Positions 22,610-35,905 of a stretch of DNA of 64,000 nt are shown here, in pieces. The position numbers and the translations under genes are program-made. Position 1 is the first letter of the stretch. The number at the start of each line of letters is the position of its first letter. The notes under the pieces were generated by a model. That model was given only the letters and a program-made list of their open reading frames with translations. It made no database searches and was not told the DNA's origin. Location: the NCBI GenBank assembly GCA_022113835.1, contig JAILWY010000007.1, positions 9,339,001 to 9,403,000 of the forward strand, read 5' to 3'. Source of the stretch: Atopsyche davidsoni. Lineage: Eukaryota > Arthropoda > Insecta > Trichoptera > Hydrobiosidae.

Positions 22610-24074
22610 TTAATACTTTCTTTATTAGAGCGGCTAATTTAAAAAAAAATTGCTCATTTTATTTAGACAATGTCATATTTTTTGTTCATTACAATGTGAT
22701 TTTAATGTAATAAAAATCAGATCAAGCAACTCATAACTCTTTTCAGTTCAGTAAAAATTTTCCAGTGCTCTTGGTGTTATTTTTGGGTTTTTACAATTAT
22801 TGTAAAATTTATCCAGTTATGTTCATTAAAAATAAATAAGAAAAAAACATGGCTTATGAACAACAATCATGTTAGTACTCAATACATGGATGAGCACACA
22901 TGACAACAAAAAGCCGCAGGACAGTACGCCACAGGGCAGAGCAAGATTTTTCTCAATCAAAACCTCCCAATTGAAATTACGAGGGCGCAAGCAATCTCCA
23001 AACCACAATACATTGTTACAGAATTCAAATTGATAGCACAAAGAATACATTTCCACCTTATCAAGAGATTAATTGTATTATATGAGATTCAAGCCTTTTA
23101 TAAAATGGAAGTCCAGAATTAGAGAGGGTTTATTTGTATGCGTGTCCTTCTGCTCCTTATTCTAACTTCATCACAGTAAAACATAAAGTCTCTTTCACAC
23201 AATAAACGTGTGTAGTCATAATAATGCAGATATAAGCCAAATCTGACAAAAGTATAAATGTCTCAAAAGTCACAGTATCATTTGCAAGAGGGGAACTGAA
23301 TTATTAAATTTATTTAAAAAATATGTTTTCTGTTTTTATTTTGATTTATAATTCATTTATTGCTTTGATATTAAAAATGTTTTTTTTTTTTCAACAGATA
23401 ACTGAGAATGTATGATTTAACAAGAAAATAATAATTTTATGAATGTATATTTTTTTATAATGGAAATAAAAAGTTTAAAAAAATTGAAAATAGGCTTATA
23501 TTTTTTAACCCCACACTCTGGGAGAGACACCCCTTTAGAACCAAAATACCAAATTAGAGGAATGTTCATTTTCATGCATATAAATAGTTTTAATGTAACT
23601 AAAGTAAATTTCTAAGATGGCCATTTAAAATAAACAACATGTTGTGAGCCGTTAAATTAGTTACAGAAAATTGTGCAATTTTAAAAATTCATAACCGATC
23701 ATAAAATTCAGTGCATTTTAAAAAAAAACTTTCATTACAAGGTAATGCTAATTGACAAAATAATCAATTGTTCAATTCACCCGCAAGTATTAATCTTTCT
23801 CTAAATAACATGAGTTCAAGGAAACGAGTTTGACATTCCCGACACCCAACAATCGGTCAACACATAAACAATCACATGAAGTAGTAAAAACCATTAAAAT
23901 AAGAATAAATTGTTATTTACAAATATGTGACATAGCTTTTATATAAAAATAAATTGAAATAATCAGCCTTTACAATTTTAATAATATTCAGGTTGAAATG
24001 GAAAAAAAAATGATTTGGAACAGATATAATTAACAATCTCATTTTTGAGAAATGTTGATGTTCACTTTTCATTT

Positions 24075-24104
24075 GTGCACACACACACACACACACACGT
24101 GCAC
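24075..24104. repeat. (CA)n microsatellite
   Basis: About eleven CA/AC repeats, bounded on both sides by the palindrome GTGCAC. Confidence 0.9.
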
Positions 24105-24330
24105 ATAATTATAAAAGCAGTCTAAGTCATATATTTCTTGTTTCAAGATATTTAATGTTTTGTATTGAATAATAAATTTAATAATATTTCAGAATTGTGT
24201 AAAATTGTAACATAGTATTTTTTAAGTGTTAAATAATGAAAATTTATTATGAATGTAAAATTTTGCATGAATCTCATATGCAAATGTGACCATTTTCAAA
24301 ATTAACCAAATGACATACTATTTAATATTT

Positions 24331-24520
24331 TTGACAGAGAGTACTTGGTGGAATTCCATTTTAATGTTTTAAATAAAATACATTTGGGATTTTTATACAT
24401 ATTTAGTAACTTAGTTACCACATACTCAGTTTGATAATGACGTGAAAGGTTGGCGAAACCGGTCACCAATAAAATTAAATATGTAGAAAAATCACAAAAA
24501 TATTTTATTTAAAATATTAC
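24331..24520 (+). repeat. Fold-back interspersed repeat, copy 2
   Basis: Member of the family described at 28655-28832. It starts TTGACAGAGAGTAC and includes AAAGGTTGGCGAAACCGGTC. It ends with the ATTTTATTTAAAATATT motif that also occurs, inverted, near its start. Confidence 0.75.
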
Positions 24521-26723
24521 AAAATTGTGAGCTTTATTATATATAATTTTTAATGTAATAATTCATTTACTAATCCATTTTTATCATTTGGGGCTTTAAT
24601 CATTGAGTTTTGAGATTTCTAAAATTTTCTTGTGTAACTGAAGGGATTTACAGTAGTAAACACATAATATCTTTGTTTTCTTCTGTTACTGGTTTATTAA
24701 TGGTGTAAAATGGAAAATAATTAAAATTTCCATATATTTTTGGTTTTCCCCTTTTGTGTAATAGGTTTGTTTAACCAAAAATGGATTTTTCCTTTCACAC
24801 TGATTCATCTATTCATAGTAATTACATTTCACATTCATAATAAACTTAGTTTTTCAAGACCAATTAAATACTAAATTACAATATTACACAATACAGAAAT
24901 ATTTTAGTTTTTTTCAAACAATAAATATCTTGACACAAGAAATAAATGACTTAGACCAATCATAATCATAATTATATATATATAAAAATATATATAAATA
25001 TATACACATATATATATATATATATTTATATATAAATTCATGAATAAAAGTAGTTTGATGTGTACAAAAAGAATCTAATGTACTTAAGAGGTAACTAATG
25101 ATTTATAAAAAATGGATTTACACAATACATTATTTAAGTGATTTAGCCAGTATGGCATCTTGTCCTCTATGTGCATCTTAAAAGCCTTAGGCTTGAGAGA
25201 AGTACCACAGCGCTGCCCGGGGCCCGACAGTAAAAAAAAAAGGCTTGAGGGAAAAACTTCAGTGGCATCTCGTCATTTCATCTTCATTGTGTATATATAT
25301 ATTGAATGTATTAAAGACATTTGTTTTGTAGGCTCATAAAAAACGACATTAATTATCCTTCAGTGGATCGCAATCCATTCTGAGTGTTTTCTTAGACTAG
25401 AGTAAATATCCTTAAAATACAATGAATTTGGAAGAACCAATGTAGTGTGTAAATTATAAATTTGCACTTGAGCTAAGAGATTCTAAATTCTCCACACAAT
25501 ATCATTAGAGAATAATCTCAACCTATAAAATATAAGGAAGTGTATTTTCATAAACGGTCTACTCCCCATTGTTCACGACCTCCCGTGCCAGTGCTTTTGG
25601 GGTTAATTTGCTTAAGCCTCTTACAGAGAACTTTAATAAAATTATATTTCACAATATATTAATAATATAATAAACCCGTAATGGGTAATAAATACGCATC
25701 TGATCGACGTCCAGTCCAAAAAATAAGACATACGTAAGGACTAAAAAATTGTTTCAATATCGATATTGATATTGAGCGGGATGGAGTTCCAACTTCCAAA
25801 ACAAGGTGCGCAATATTTGATCAGAGGACCTTAATTCTGCGGTGGACAGATAGCAACTTCTTCTTTTTGATAGAGTACGTATTGCTTCCTTATTTTCTAC
25901 CCATAATTATGAATTCATATTTATGGGTAGAAATTCATGTTTGTGCCTGCTGCTATGCAATTAATGAAAATTAAATTTCTAAAATATTGAATATGTAATT
26001 AAAATTGCTCATGCAAGCTCCCCAAGAACACCGCACTACTGTTCAGATGAATGTTCAACCTTACCTGTTAACCTTAAGTAACTTGTGTTACACTTGAACT
26101 AATAAAATGTATACCTAGCTTGCCTAAATCATCTGTCATGGATAAGTCTCTTACACTATGTATACAAATAACAATTCACAAAAATAAACTTATCGAAATA
26201 CATCTATTATGTTGCGAGATAATGCCAACTGACGCGACATCAAAAAACAACACTAGACAGATTTGAAAGCATTACGGACCTGATTGAGAAGGAGACCTTG
26301 AACAGATCACATGCATAGTTATATGATTTTCAATAAGATTTTTTTTTATAAAACTGCACAGTATATAAATAAATCACTATTTCAATAAAATGAAAACTTT
26401 GATTATTTCTCCTGATGTCAAATCCCCCGATAAATCTCACAGGTCTAACACGAAATGAAAAATAGCATCCGTCTTAAGAAACTGGTCAGGCTGACCGTCA
26501 GTGACAGGCACTTGTTGGAAGCACGTGCCGCGCTGTGCTGCGCTGCCAGTACAATAGAGCTTAATAGAGAACAATATATCTGCATTGTAGACCCTGTGTA
26601 ACAAGATAAGATTTTACATATTTACACTTAAACATAAATTCTGTACATTCCTTATGGCTAAGTATAAAAATGCAATCAGATTGAAAGCTGCATCTCTTCA
26701 TGTATTTATTACATGGTCCATTA

Positions 26724-29700
26724 TCAGGGTTTCACCAATGGCACATGGGTGTATGTTGGAAATTCTGCAATGTCTATTTTGTCTTGTGTTTTGAACGATG
26801 GGAACAAGGCAACCTGTAAATCAAAAGAATATTCATCATCAAACAAAAACATTTGATATTTAATTGCATTTTATGAATCTGTCAATATTTATCTAAAGAG
26901 CCATATATATTTTGAATTTCATAATAAATTTTATAAGGTATAAAGCATAGGTTCCCAACGGGGGCGGTACCGCCCCCTAGTGGGCGCTGGAGCTTTCCTA
27001 GGGGGCGGTGGCGGGTCCAAGGGAAAATGGGGGGCGTTATGAAATACCTCTATGGTATTTTTATAAAAAAATATTTTATCTAGCTGTCAAAAATAGTTTA
27101 TCTTATTATTGTAGCCTAAATTTCAACTGTTAAAATCTCCAGCTAGTTTTATAATTTACAATATAGGAATCTAGAATGATTTTTAATCATATTTATTGGC
27201 TTTAATTAAAGCCTGCACAGATATCGCTTTAGATGCCGCAAATAAACAAGTATAAGCTAATTGATTCGGTTTAGGGCTGTCGGAAACAAATCTATGCAAG
27301 TTGGTAAGCAAAGACGTGATTTAATTTCTTAATTTCGTCATTATCAGCACTCATCAAGAGCTGCTGGCAGCAGGTCAGTACCTGGTTAGTTCTGCGGTTG
27401 TTGCCCTTGCTGTAGCCATTCCAATGGTTTCCAGCAATGCCGATGATGTCCCCGACCTTGAGTTGCATCTCCTGAGGCTTCTGCTTGGGATCGTGCGGTA
27501 GGACCGCTACTCTGTTATGAGGGTTTTGTCCTCCATAGTAATAAATATCATCTAACGACTTAAAGCGATCCGATGCATCAACATGTAAAGTTTGCATTAT
27601 CTCGTATGCAACTCTGCACACCTGAAATCAATTCAAATAATTCAGTTTTTAACCATATATTTTAATTCTACCATGCGTACCAAGCATCAATACAGAAAGT
27701 CTTCATTCAGTTCATACTTTGACATAAGGATTAATGTTCAAAATTAATTTGATTTTAAAATTAAAATTGAGATTGTAAAGAATTTCTTAACAATTAATTA
27801 GGTTCGTTCTCTAATAAGCTTTCTATAGGCTTTCGAATTTCCTAAAACTGGCGCAGGCATCTGTTGGATCTATATACAGCTTGATCCGTCATTTTCTTAT
27901 GTCAGACCAATCTGTCAAAATTTGTCTGTCAGCTGAAAAATCACCTGACTACTGAAGGTGCATACGAGGTAGTCACTGAGACTTAGGAGATGAATGTCCA
28001 AAATGATCCCATTAAGGGAGTTGTCGCTATAGCGAGTAGACACAGCGGCTGTCTTTGCCACATTTGCATCTCCCAGCACATCGTAGTGCGGATACTTGTC
28101 TCTGGCTTCACCTATCACCTGAAAACACAAGATATCCCAGATTAAGGTTATTTCTGGACATTCTTTTATTTCGAATACAGACTGAAGATTTTAGCTTTCT
28201 AACTTAAGTGATAAATATAAAAATTATTCTTGCATACCTTGGGGTCATCTGAAGCCAGATATATTCTTCTCTTTTCAACTTTCTGCTTCAATTCTAGCTG
28301 GTTAAAATATTCATCAACATGTGTCATGTACTCTTCGATAGGGTGAAAAGCAGCTTCAGTGCCGACTTTGTCTGTCCGTCGGACATGCACCCTGGAAATT
28401 TGAATTGACCAAATTATAACATCCACGCAGTTGAAAGTAATATAAATAAAGACAGAAATGGCTTGCATGCGGACAAAAGTGACTTTTATGGACATAGATA
28501 GAAGCTGCGTGCATGCATACAAATGTGTGGCAAAAATGTACAATACACTAGCTAGAATTTTTATCACAAATTGCAATTAATTATAAGAAACTCATTTGGA
28601 ATAAAAAAAATTATGGTATTCATTAAAAATAATTATATGATTATATAATTTAACACATGTAAATTTTAATTGGTGACCGGTTTCGCCAACCTTTCAAGTT
28701 GGCATTATCAATGCCAACATGAAAGGTTGGCGAAACTGGTCACCAATAAAAAAAATTTCAGGTGGAAAAATCATTCAAGTATTTTATTTGAAGTATTAGA
28801 AAGGAATTCGACAAAGTACTCTCTGTCAAAAATATTGAATATTTATATGATTACATAATAAATAAAAATATCATTTAGTTTTTGCAAAACACATTCATTC
28901 AATCTCAGTGTAAATTGGTGCATCCACTAGAGCCATGTACCCACCCCACGATGGGAGAATTGAAGCCCAATTTGCGGGCAGAAGTGCTGAGAAAGGTAGC
29001 TGTGGTAGGCTGGGGCCGTAGCAGAAACTTCAGGAACTGTCCAGCCCACCACACAGGAGGCGCGCCGTGTAAGCGCTGCAGTCGTGGCGCTAGGTCAGCC
29101 GGGACTGTCAGTGGGAGGTAGTCAGGACGTGGAGATAGAGCATCAATGATGGGCAGCGTTAACACTTGTGTGTACCACTTGCCTAAAGACAAAACCTCTT
29201 TTACTAAGAAAAACAGTCAGTTACTGCAATAACCAGAAACATCAGTATGCCGGCTTTGTGTTTGAGTGGCAACTCACATATCTGCTAAGAAATCGATTTG
29301 TAACAATCATGTCAATCAAATAATGTAAAATCTTCAAGTGGTGGATATTTTATTTTATTACTTTTATTAAAATTTATTAGCATATATAAGTCACTGAAAG
29401 TTTTCTTTTAAATACTATGAAGAAAAGGCAAAAGTGCTTGCAAGAAAAAAAGATCATCACCTCCTAAGCATTTAGCTATTAATTTTCGTTATTTACATAT
29501 TTAGTTTTACAAATTAAAACACTTCGTCAGTAATAAAATTGTTGAGAGCAGGATTAATAATAAGTTTGTCATTGAAAAGCTTTATGCCAAGTAACATGTT
29601 GTTATGAGACGATAGAACTCACCCGGCCATGAGTCCTTGGTGTCTCCATCAGAAGATGTGCAAGAATCTGAGACGGGCAAGAAAATCTTTTCCCAGCCGG

Positions 29701-32197
29701 CCCGATGGTAGCGCCAGCCCGTAGAGCGTAAGATGAGGGTCCTCTCAGTAGCGTAAGCCATAACCAAGCAGTACACTACATGGTGCAGCTGACAGCCGTA
29801 CCCGCAACCCTGCAGAGTACACTTGTGAGCAGTGGTCTAGCAATGGTAACGACTCTCGTACATGTTTCAAGATAAGGTAATTTTTTGAAACCAATAGCAG
29901 ACACTCATAGTTATTGAGCTTGAGTGAAATGCAGGTCCCTGGGGTGAATCATTGGGGGCTTGAGGTAGCTTTACCTTGTTGAGAGTGCAGACTAGTTTCT
30001 TGGCCTTCGCGCAGTCTGGTGGGTTTTGCAGAGCGTGAATTCTCCTCTGGACAAGATCACTGAGAGCAAAGGCTTCAGACTCTCTCCATCTTTCATATCC
30101 ATCGACTTTCTTCAATGCTTGTAGATCATGTAACAGGGATCTACCAAAAAATAAGTTATAATTGTGTAAATTATACAAAGATTTCAAAACTTTAGAAACT
30201 GGATATCATTTTTAAACCACTATTTTTGAAAATAAACATTTCTAAAAATACTGAAAATTTTAGATTTATAAATAAAAATTGTGTTTTATTATATATAATA
30301 ATTATTTCCATGTTAGTTATACATAAATTTTTAGAGTTTGTTGTGACATTTCATCTAGAAAACAATCATCATCACACACAGCCAATTCTCAAGATGGACA
30401 TAATTTGTCAATAGTGACATTGAAAAACTTCAATTTAATTTCTTTTGAAATAAAATAATAATAAATCGATTCATAGAATATTTCATCTATAAAGTAAATT
30501 TAAGAACATGACTGAGTGTACAAATATCGGCTGCAGGGAAGTATTACTTAGTGACACTCCATGCTTCACCCATCACATGATTCTGAAAACAGCGTGTTTC
30601 AATTTTGATATTTTCCCTATAACGTGGACATTAAAACCCAGACTGTGAGCTCCATATGACGTATAAAATGAACAGATTTCATAAAAAAAAAAAAATTATG
30701 TTAAGTATGACTTCTCGTTTTAAATGCTTTTAAAAAGATATAAAAATGAAGTACCTCTTATTTTCTGCTCCAAGATTAAGAACATTCTGCAAGACCTTTA
30801 CAAGCTCCCGGTTCTCTCCGTGATCGAGGGTCTGGGCCTTCACCACTTCTGCGTGGACGAAATTCCACAACTCCTGCGTGTTGGTCTCTACTCGCCGCCT
30901 CAGGACTTCATACTCTCCTGAAGGATTGCTCTTTTGGTCAATGTCTCTTCTCCATGTGATATCTTCGTTCCTGAGGAAGTCATTGTTGCTGTCTAGAGCC
31001 TTGTCAACCGTAATGTCTATCTGCTTCACCAAATCTTGTTGCTGGTCTCCAGTCAGATCTCTAAATAATCAACAACATTAATGAGTGTCTCTTGAAAAAT
31101 ATCAATCCTCGGGCAAACAAAATCTTAAAACTATTTTTTTAAATCTTTTTATTTGGTCTGACTCACCCGGCATAGATCAGAAACAAGCCAAAATTCCAAT
31201 GCTGATCTTATTTAGTTTTTTTTATTGTAAATTTATTGAAAGCTTTTACTTGAGTTATTGCACTAGTATTTTGACTAACAGCTATATGTTGTATATATTA
31301 AACTTACATTAAGCTAAAAAGAATATTTAAATAAAATACTTCAGTGATTTTTCCATGTGTTAAGCATTTTAATTAATTTTAAATCACTAAAGTCACATAA
31401 AATCAAATTCAAACATTATTGGAATCAGATCAACATTGCTTTCTCTGCATTGATTTTTGATTTGTATTCATAGGATAAATTTAACATTAATATTTTTTAA
31501 TAAAATACTTCGAGTGATTTTCCACGCGTTCGTTTTTATTTGTGACCGATTCCACCAACCTTTCACGTTGGCATTATCAAACAGAGTATTAATGTTAAAT
31601 TTATTCAAAGTATTTTATTCAAAAATATTAAAATAGAATTCCACCAAGTACTCTCTGTCAAAAATATTGAATTTCTCAAATTTAACATTGACAATAATGA
31701 AATTTCCCATTGTGTCTTGAACCCAACCTTAGATCAAGCTGAACATAGTATGAGTTGGCAATATTAGCAATTTAGACAACCAAAACAACTGGTATTAAAC
31801 CCGGCACAAATAATAATTCACAAAAATACTTTGAAATAATAATAATCAATCATCGCTGTATTTTTCATATAAATAATTTTACTGCTTTAAAAACAATTAC
31901 ATAGTAAATTGCAATATTAGCAACATTCGAGTCAAGTAAAAGCACATCAAGTCACCTGAGATGGAGGTCATGGAATAGATTCTTGAGCTCTTGGTTCTGA
32001 GTGCGGAGTGTCCCCAGCTGGAGAAAAGCCTCTCCGATACGATTGTTGATGGGCTGCAGATCGAGTTTGCGGGGTGTGGTGGGTGTGCACAGCATGGGCA
32101 ATACGGCCAACAGCATGGCCAGCACCCACACACACACCAGCACGGTCAGCACTTGCCACCAGCGGCCCCACAGTAAGGACTGGCGGTACAGTGTCAT
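26724..32197 (-). CDS. FucT6: Alpha-(1,6)-fucosyltransferase (FUT8 orthologue), 9 exons
   Basis: Golgi type II enzyme that transfers fucose from GDP-fucose to the innermost GlcNAc of N-glycans. Exons, 5' to 3' on the minus strand: 31956-32197, 30755-31060, 29975-30140, 29623-29809, 28945-29182, 28238-28391, 27945-28118, 27382-27621, 26724-26813. All are GT-AG and in phase; 598 residues, slightly above the usual 575. A membrane anchor lies near residues 16-36, followed by a coiled-coil stem. The catalytic domain has the conserved [25 protein letters not shown], the GDP-fucose-binding [17 protein letters not shown] (from residue 381), [15 protein letters not shown] and [13 protein letters not shown]. 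The C-terminal SH3-like part has [16 protein letters not shown]. The last exon encodes VALFPSF and ends in VPLVKP. All key motifs are intact. Symbol follows the Drosophila orthologue. Introns carry fold-back and hAT fragments. Confidence 0.96.
26948..27050 (-). mobile_element. Truncated hAT-type element in an FUT8 intron
   Basis: Begins with CATAGGTTCCCAAC and continues GGGGGCGGTACCGCCCCC, then TGGGCGCTGGAGCTTTCC. This is the reverse complement of the right end of the element at 55772-56022. No matching right terminus or 8-bp duplication is visible, so it is probably a fragment. Confidence 0.65.
28655..28832 (-). repeat. Fold-back interspersed repeat, reference copy (copy 3)
   Basis: An intronic copy whose core is a nearly perfect hairpin. 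TTGGTGACCGGTTTCGCCAA and CTTTCAAGTTGGCATT are followed by their inverse (AATGCCAAC..., AAGGTTGGCGAAACTGGTC). The outer part has AAGTATTTTATTT and ends ACTCTCTGTCAAAAATATTG. The architecture suggests a non-autonomous fold-back DNA element, but no family name is recognised. Confidence 0.75.
31323..31362 (-). repeat. Fold-back interspersed repeat, short fragment
   Basis: About 40 bp of the TTTAAATAAAATACTTCAGTG...TTTTTCCATG part only, within an FUT8 intron. Confidence 0.45.
31500..31662 (-). repeat. Fold-back interspersed repeat, copy 4
   Basis: Contains GTGACCGATTCCACCAACC, CTTTCACGTTGGCATTATCA and the end ACCAAGTACTCTCTGTCAAA. It lies in the first FUT8 intron. Confidence 0.7.
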
Positions 32198-35100
32198 CTC
32201 ACACTATTTATGTTAATTTATAATGTTTCTTTTATTTGCAGCTCTCCATGGAGATCACATATATATTTTTTATATAATTTATTACTATTACTTTTATATC
32301 ACATGTTTTATTTTCACTATTTATTATTTTAGGCTACTGTCTATTTGTCATCATCTATAGTAATTTTTAGTCATAAACTGAAGTGTCAATCTGGAATATA
32401 AAAGAATGCTATTATTTCAGGAAGTCCTTGACATATCTTTTTGCACAAAAGCGTGGTTAATGTTTGCTCATAGCGTCGGCTCAGAGCAAGTGTGCAATGA
32501 AGTGAGGCATTGCTTGTAAAAATGCACTGTAACTAGTAGATGGGGTTCGCCATACTAGGAGCAGAAGGATGTTGCCTCATCCAATTATCATTTATTTTGT
32601 TTTGTTTGCATCATTGAATCACTAATACATACTCCTCACTCCAATAGAATATAACTATTTAATTTATCACTTAGTTCTTAAATGTTATTTTTCCTTTCAC
32701 ATTACTAGCATATATAAGCCATTAAGTCTTTTTGTAACTCCTGACAAAGCCCTTGAAGCTCTCCTAGCCATAACTATTGTGTAAATACATTTTCAAAGAA
32801 AATTTCTTATCTGCTTGTATTGACAACCCCACTATTAACTGTTTCAACTAAATTTTTCTAGGATAATTATAAAAAATACAAGACAATACTGACTAAAGTA
32901 TTGTAAATTATATCTAGAGTGAACTTTTGGAGTGGATTGTAAATAGTATGTAACGAGTACATATTCATATAATTTTTTTTATTAAATGATTTTGATCATG
33001 TATGCATGCATATATGTATGATCATCATTAAATAACCCAAATTATTTATCCAATCTAACTATGGCTTTTTATGTATTTATATTTCTTTCATATTCTACAA
33101 TTATTTTTTGGAGCTCTCTGGAGACTAGAAATCATCCGGAAATAATTGTAGAATTACGATTTACAGTTGAGAACAAAGGAGAGAAAAAATTAAGACTGGA
33201 TGAAAGATTTGGATGTTTTCGCAACAAGCAAATATATCCACACTGGTTTATCTGAGATTGATTGCCCATATACGTATGACTATGACACTACGTGGGAAAA
33301 TATAAATCAAATTACTACAACTTATTTATTAATAAAACATTTAGGGTTTCTAAAATGTCACTTCTACATACTCATATCTTTCGATTTACACTGAAGATAG
33401 GTTCCTTAGAAAACTGTGTAAATCGAAATTGTAGATTTTTATACATGAAACCATGTAAAACTAAGCATATCTTAAATAACATAAAAATAAGGCAAATTAT
33501 AAAATTTAACCAACAATTCAATTAGTGTTATCACTTTCGTAGACTGTTAATCTTTCCTTTCTGATTGGAATGATGTCACTTTCATATTTCACATATTATC
33601 CTATTCAAACACACTAAATTGTTTTAAAAGACGTGATTTACTATTACGAATTCATTAATTATGTCAAATTAACTCTAATTAGTACAAAAATCAATCCGCC
33701 GAGAGGTGTACTTCAAAGTCACTTAAGGGTCTCTATCTGAAATCTTGAGTAGCTTTTTGAAAGCTTATATTACTTCGCAACCCTGAACTTTAAACACGCC
33801 AGGAAGACGTCGCTTCAGAATAAATAGAATTTAAAATATAATGGAATTACAAAATGTTACCACGCGAACAGAATTAAAAAATGACTGCAGAATTTTTTTG
33901 TATTTTAAAAAACCACGTAAAAATGAAATTGTGTAAATAAAGTACCATATGAATCGGAGGATATGTGTACTTGTAACTCAAGACATAGGTAAATTTCACT
34001 CATAAAATGCACAATGGTTAAAAGAAATCTATGCAAATAATAAAAAATACCTGCTTTATTATCAGTCTTTTGTAATAACCTGAGCTGCAAGTGTATAAAA
34101 AATATATTGATTGTCACGGTGAAAACCATAAATTGCATCTCTAATAAAATTAAATAAAAATGTATGTTGTTAGAAAATGTGTGACCAAAACAAATTTAAA
34201 TACAATCAAAAAAATATTGTACTCCACTCTGAAAAAAAAAAATTCACCTCTAATTGACATCAGAAATTTCACAGGTGACTTATTAAACATGCGCAGTTCA
34301 AATCGTCCCTCATGACTTACACGTAAACTTAAATATTCTTCTTTCTACAATACCTTACAAGTCCCAGTTGTGGCAAGAGTTCACACAACCAGACAAGAAA
34401 TAGTTAGTAAGAACTAATAAATTAGTAAATTGGTAAACCATTGAAAGATTGTGGCCACCTGCCCTCTTGGTGCTATGGACTGGAAGCCCACGAGCCCCAG
34501 CTAGTCACAGTAATGCGTCAGAAAGCTATTTCTCATAATGGTCCTTGAAAGATCAACGTTTTACTAGATATTATGTGATGGCCTACTGATAAATAATATT
34601 TACAATTATAATGTAATTAAGAACCTCAGTGTGCAGTACTGCGTAAATGTATAATTTTTGAAATATCTACATAAGTTTGATAAATCATTTAGATAATAAA
34701 ACGAACAAACACATACATACACATACATCAGATTTACATAATGATGATAATCAATTTATGTAATTAATATTTAAATTTACATTACGGTCTATTTTCTAAA
34801 TAAACAGGAACCTGCCCATATAAAATAAAATTATAATCAATAACATAAAATAACAAACTCCATATTTATTAAAATATTTTTTATAAAGATTATTTGCCCA
34901 TAACTTTTTTTTAAAATTAATTGTGTTTAGTTAAATAACATTGAGAGAAAATAATGCATCTGAGTGTCACATTCATCAGAAGACCGTAAGTATTGCAATA
35001 ATATTTATAATACACCATACTCGAATGCTCTTCTTGAATGGCAAAAATCATGCACAGCAAAAATAACAAAAGCAATCAACAGTATTCAATTGTGTCAGGA

Positions 35101-35905
35101 AACCGATCAGGAAGTGGCCACTTTTTATCTCGTGTAATTTAATCAGAAGAAAATAACTCACCGGCAGTTCATGGGTAACTGTAATATCAACAAAAAAAAA
35201 AAACTTTTTTCCAAACATTTTACCCATCCTTTTGAGAAAAATGAGTAACTTTCATGGAAAAGAGCTGCCTAGAGCATCATTTTCCACTGACGTTCATCCA
35301 TGACATTTGTTTAGTTCTAAATATTTGTAGTCACACATTATTCTTCGTGTGGCAGCGTGGCACGCAGCACACGAGTGTGGCGCGCAGCGCACGGGTGCAG
35401 TGCGCAGCGCACGGGAACGGCACGCAGCGCACGAGCTCCGCGTGCATCACAAGTGTGCCTGATAACTCATCTTTGTTTTAAGTGTTCTGAAAGGTACATT
35501 TTTATTTTATTAAAGTACGGTTTTATGTATTTTAATAAATAAACCAAACATAATTTCTATTTAAATCACTGCTACTGTAAATCAATCTTTAGTTTTATAA
35601 AAAGATTAAATAAAATTGCTAGTATGTTTTTGTAGGCAAAAATTTGACGCCAATTAGATAAGTATTTTCAGTGATACTGAAGTGACTTGATTATAAGATA
35701 TATATTTTTTAAATACGTTTAAGTAAATAAATGAGGCATTTCTGGCGCAATACTGACCCAATTTTTTTTTTTTGAGTTTTTGTAATAATTTTGATTGGCC
35801 ATAATGGATGTGAATGTTGCCATGCCGAGCGACCGAGCCCGTCACAAGGCAGCGGCCGAGCGTCAGCTGACTTTTTGTTGGTTTTAGTCCTACTCGTTAG
35901 AAATT
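32198..35905. other. Intergenic between divergent FUT8 and V-ATPase D genes
   Basis: No gene recognised. The 64-codon frame at 33061-33255 has no family resemblance. A GC-rich minisatellite lies at about 35355-35440. The last 90 bp before 35906 are GC-rich, contain the palindrome GTCAGCTGAC (35862-35871), and are the likely V-ATPase D promoter and leader. Confidence 0.55.
35355..35440. repeat. CGCAGCGCACG minisatellite
   Basis: About four imperfect units of roughly 20-24 bp that share the core CGCAGCRCACGRG, in otherwise AT-rich intergenic DNA upstream of V-ATPase D. Confidence 0.7.

Larger units (their letters stand above)
22614..26723. other. AT-rich region downstream of FUT8, no gene recognised
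   Basis: Mostly AT-rich sequence that may include a long FUT8 3' UTR. It contains a fold-back repeat copy (24331-24520), a (CA)n tract bounded by GTGCAC (about 24075-24104) and TA microsatellites near 24974-25032. A minus-strand AATAAA at 26705-26710 lies just beyond the FUT8 stop. Confidence 0.5.

Noticed and set aside
33061..33255. 64-codon frame upstream of V-ATPase D
   Set aside because: No recognisable domain and no splice or promoter context.
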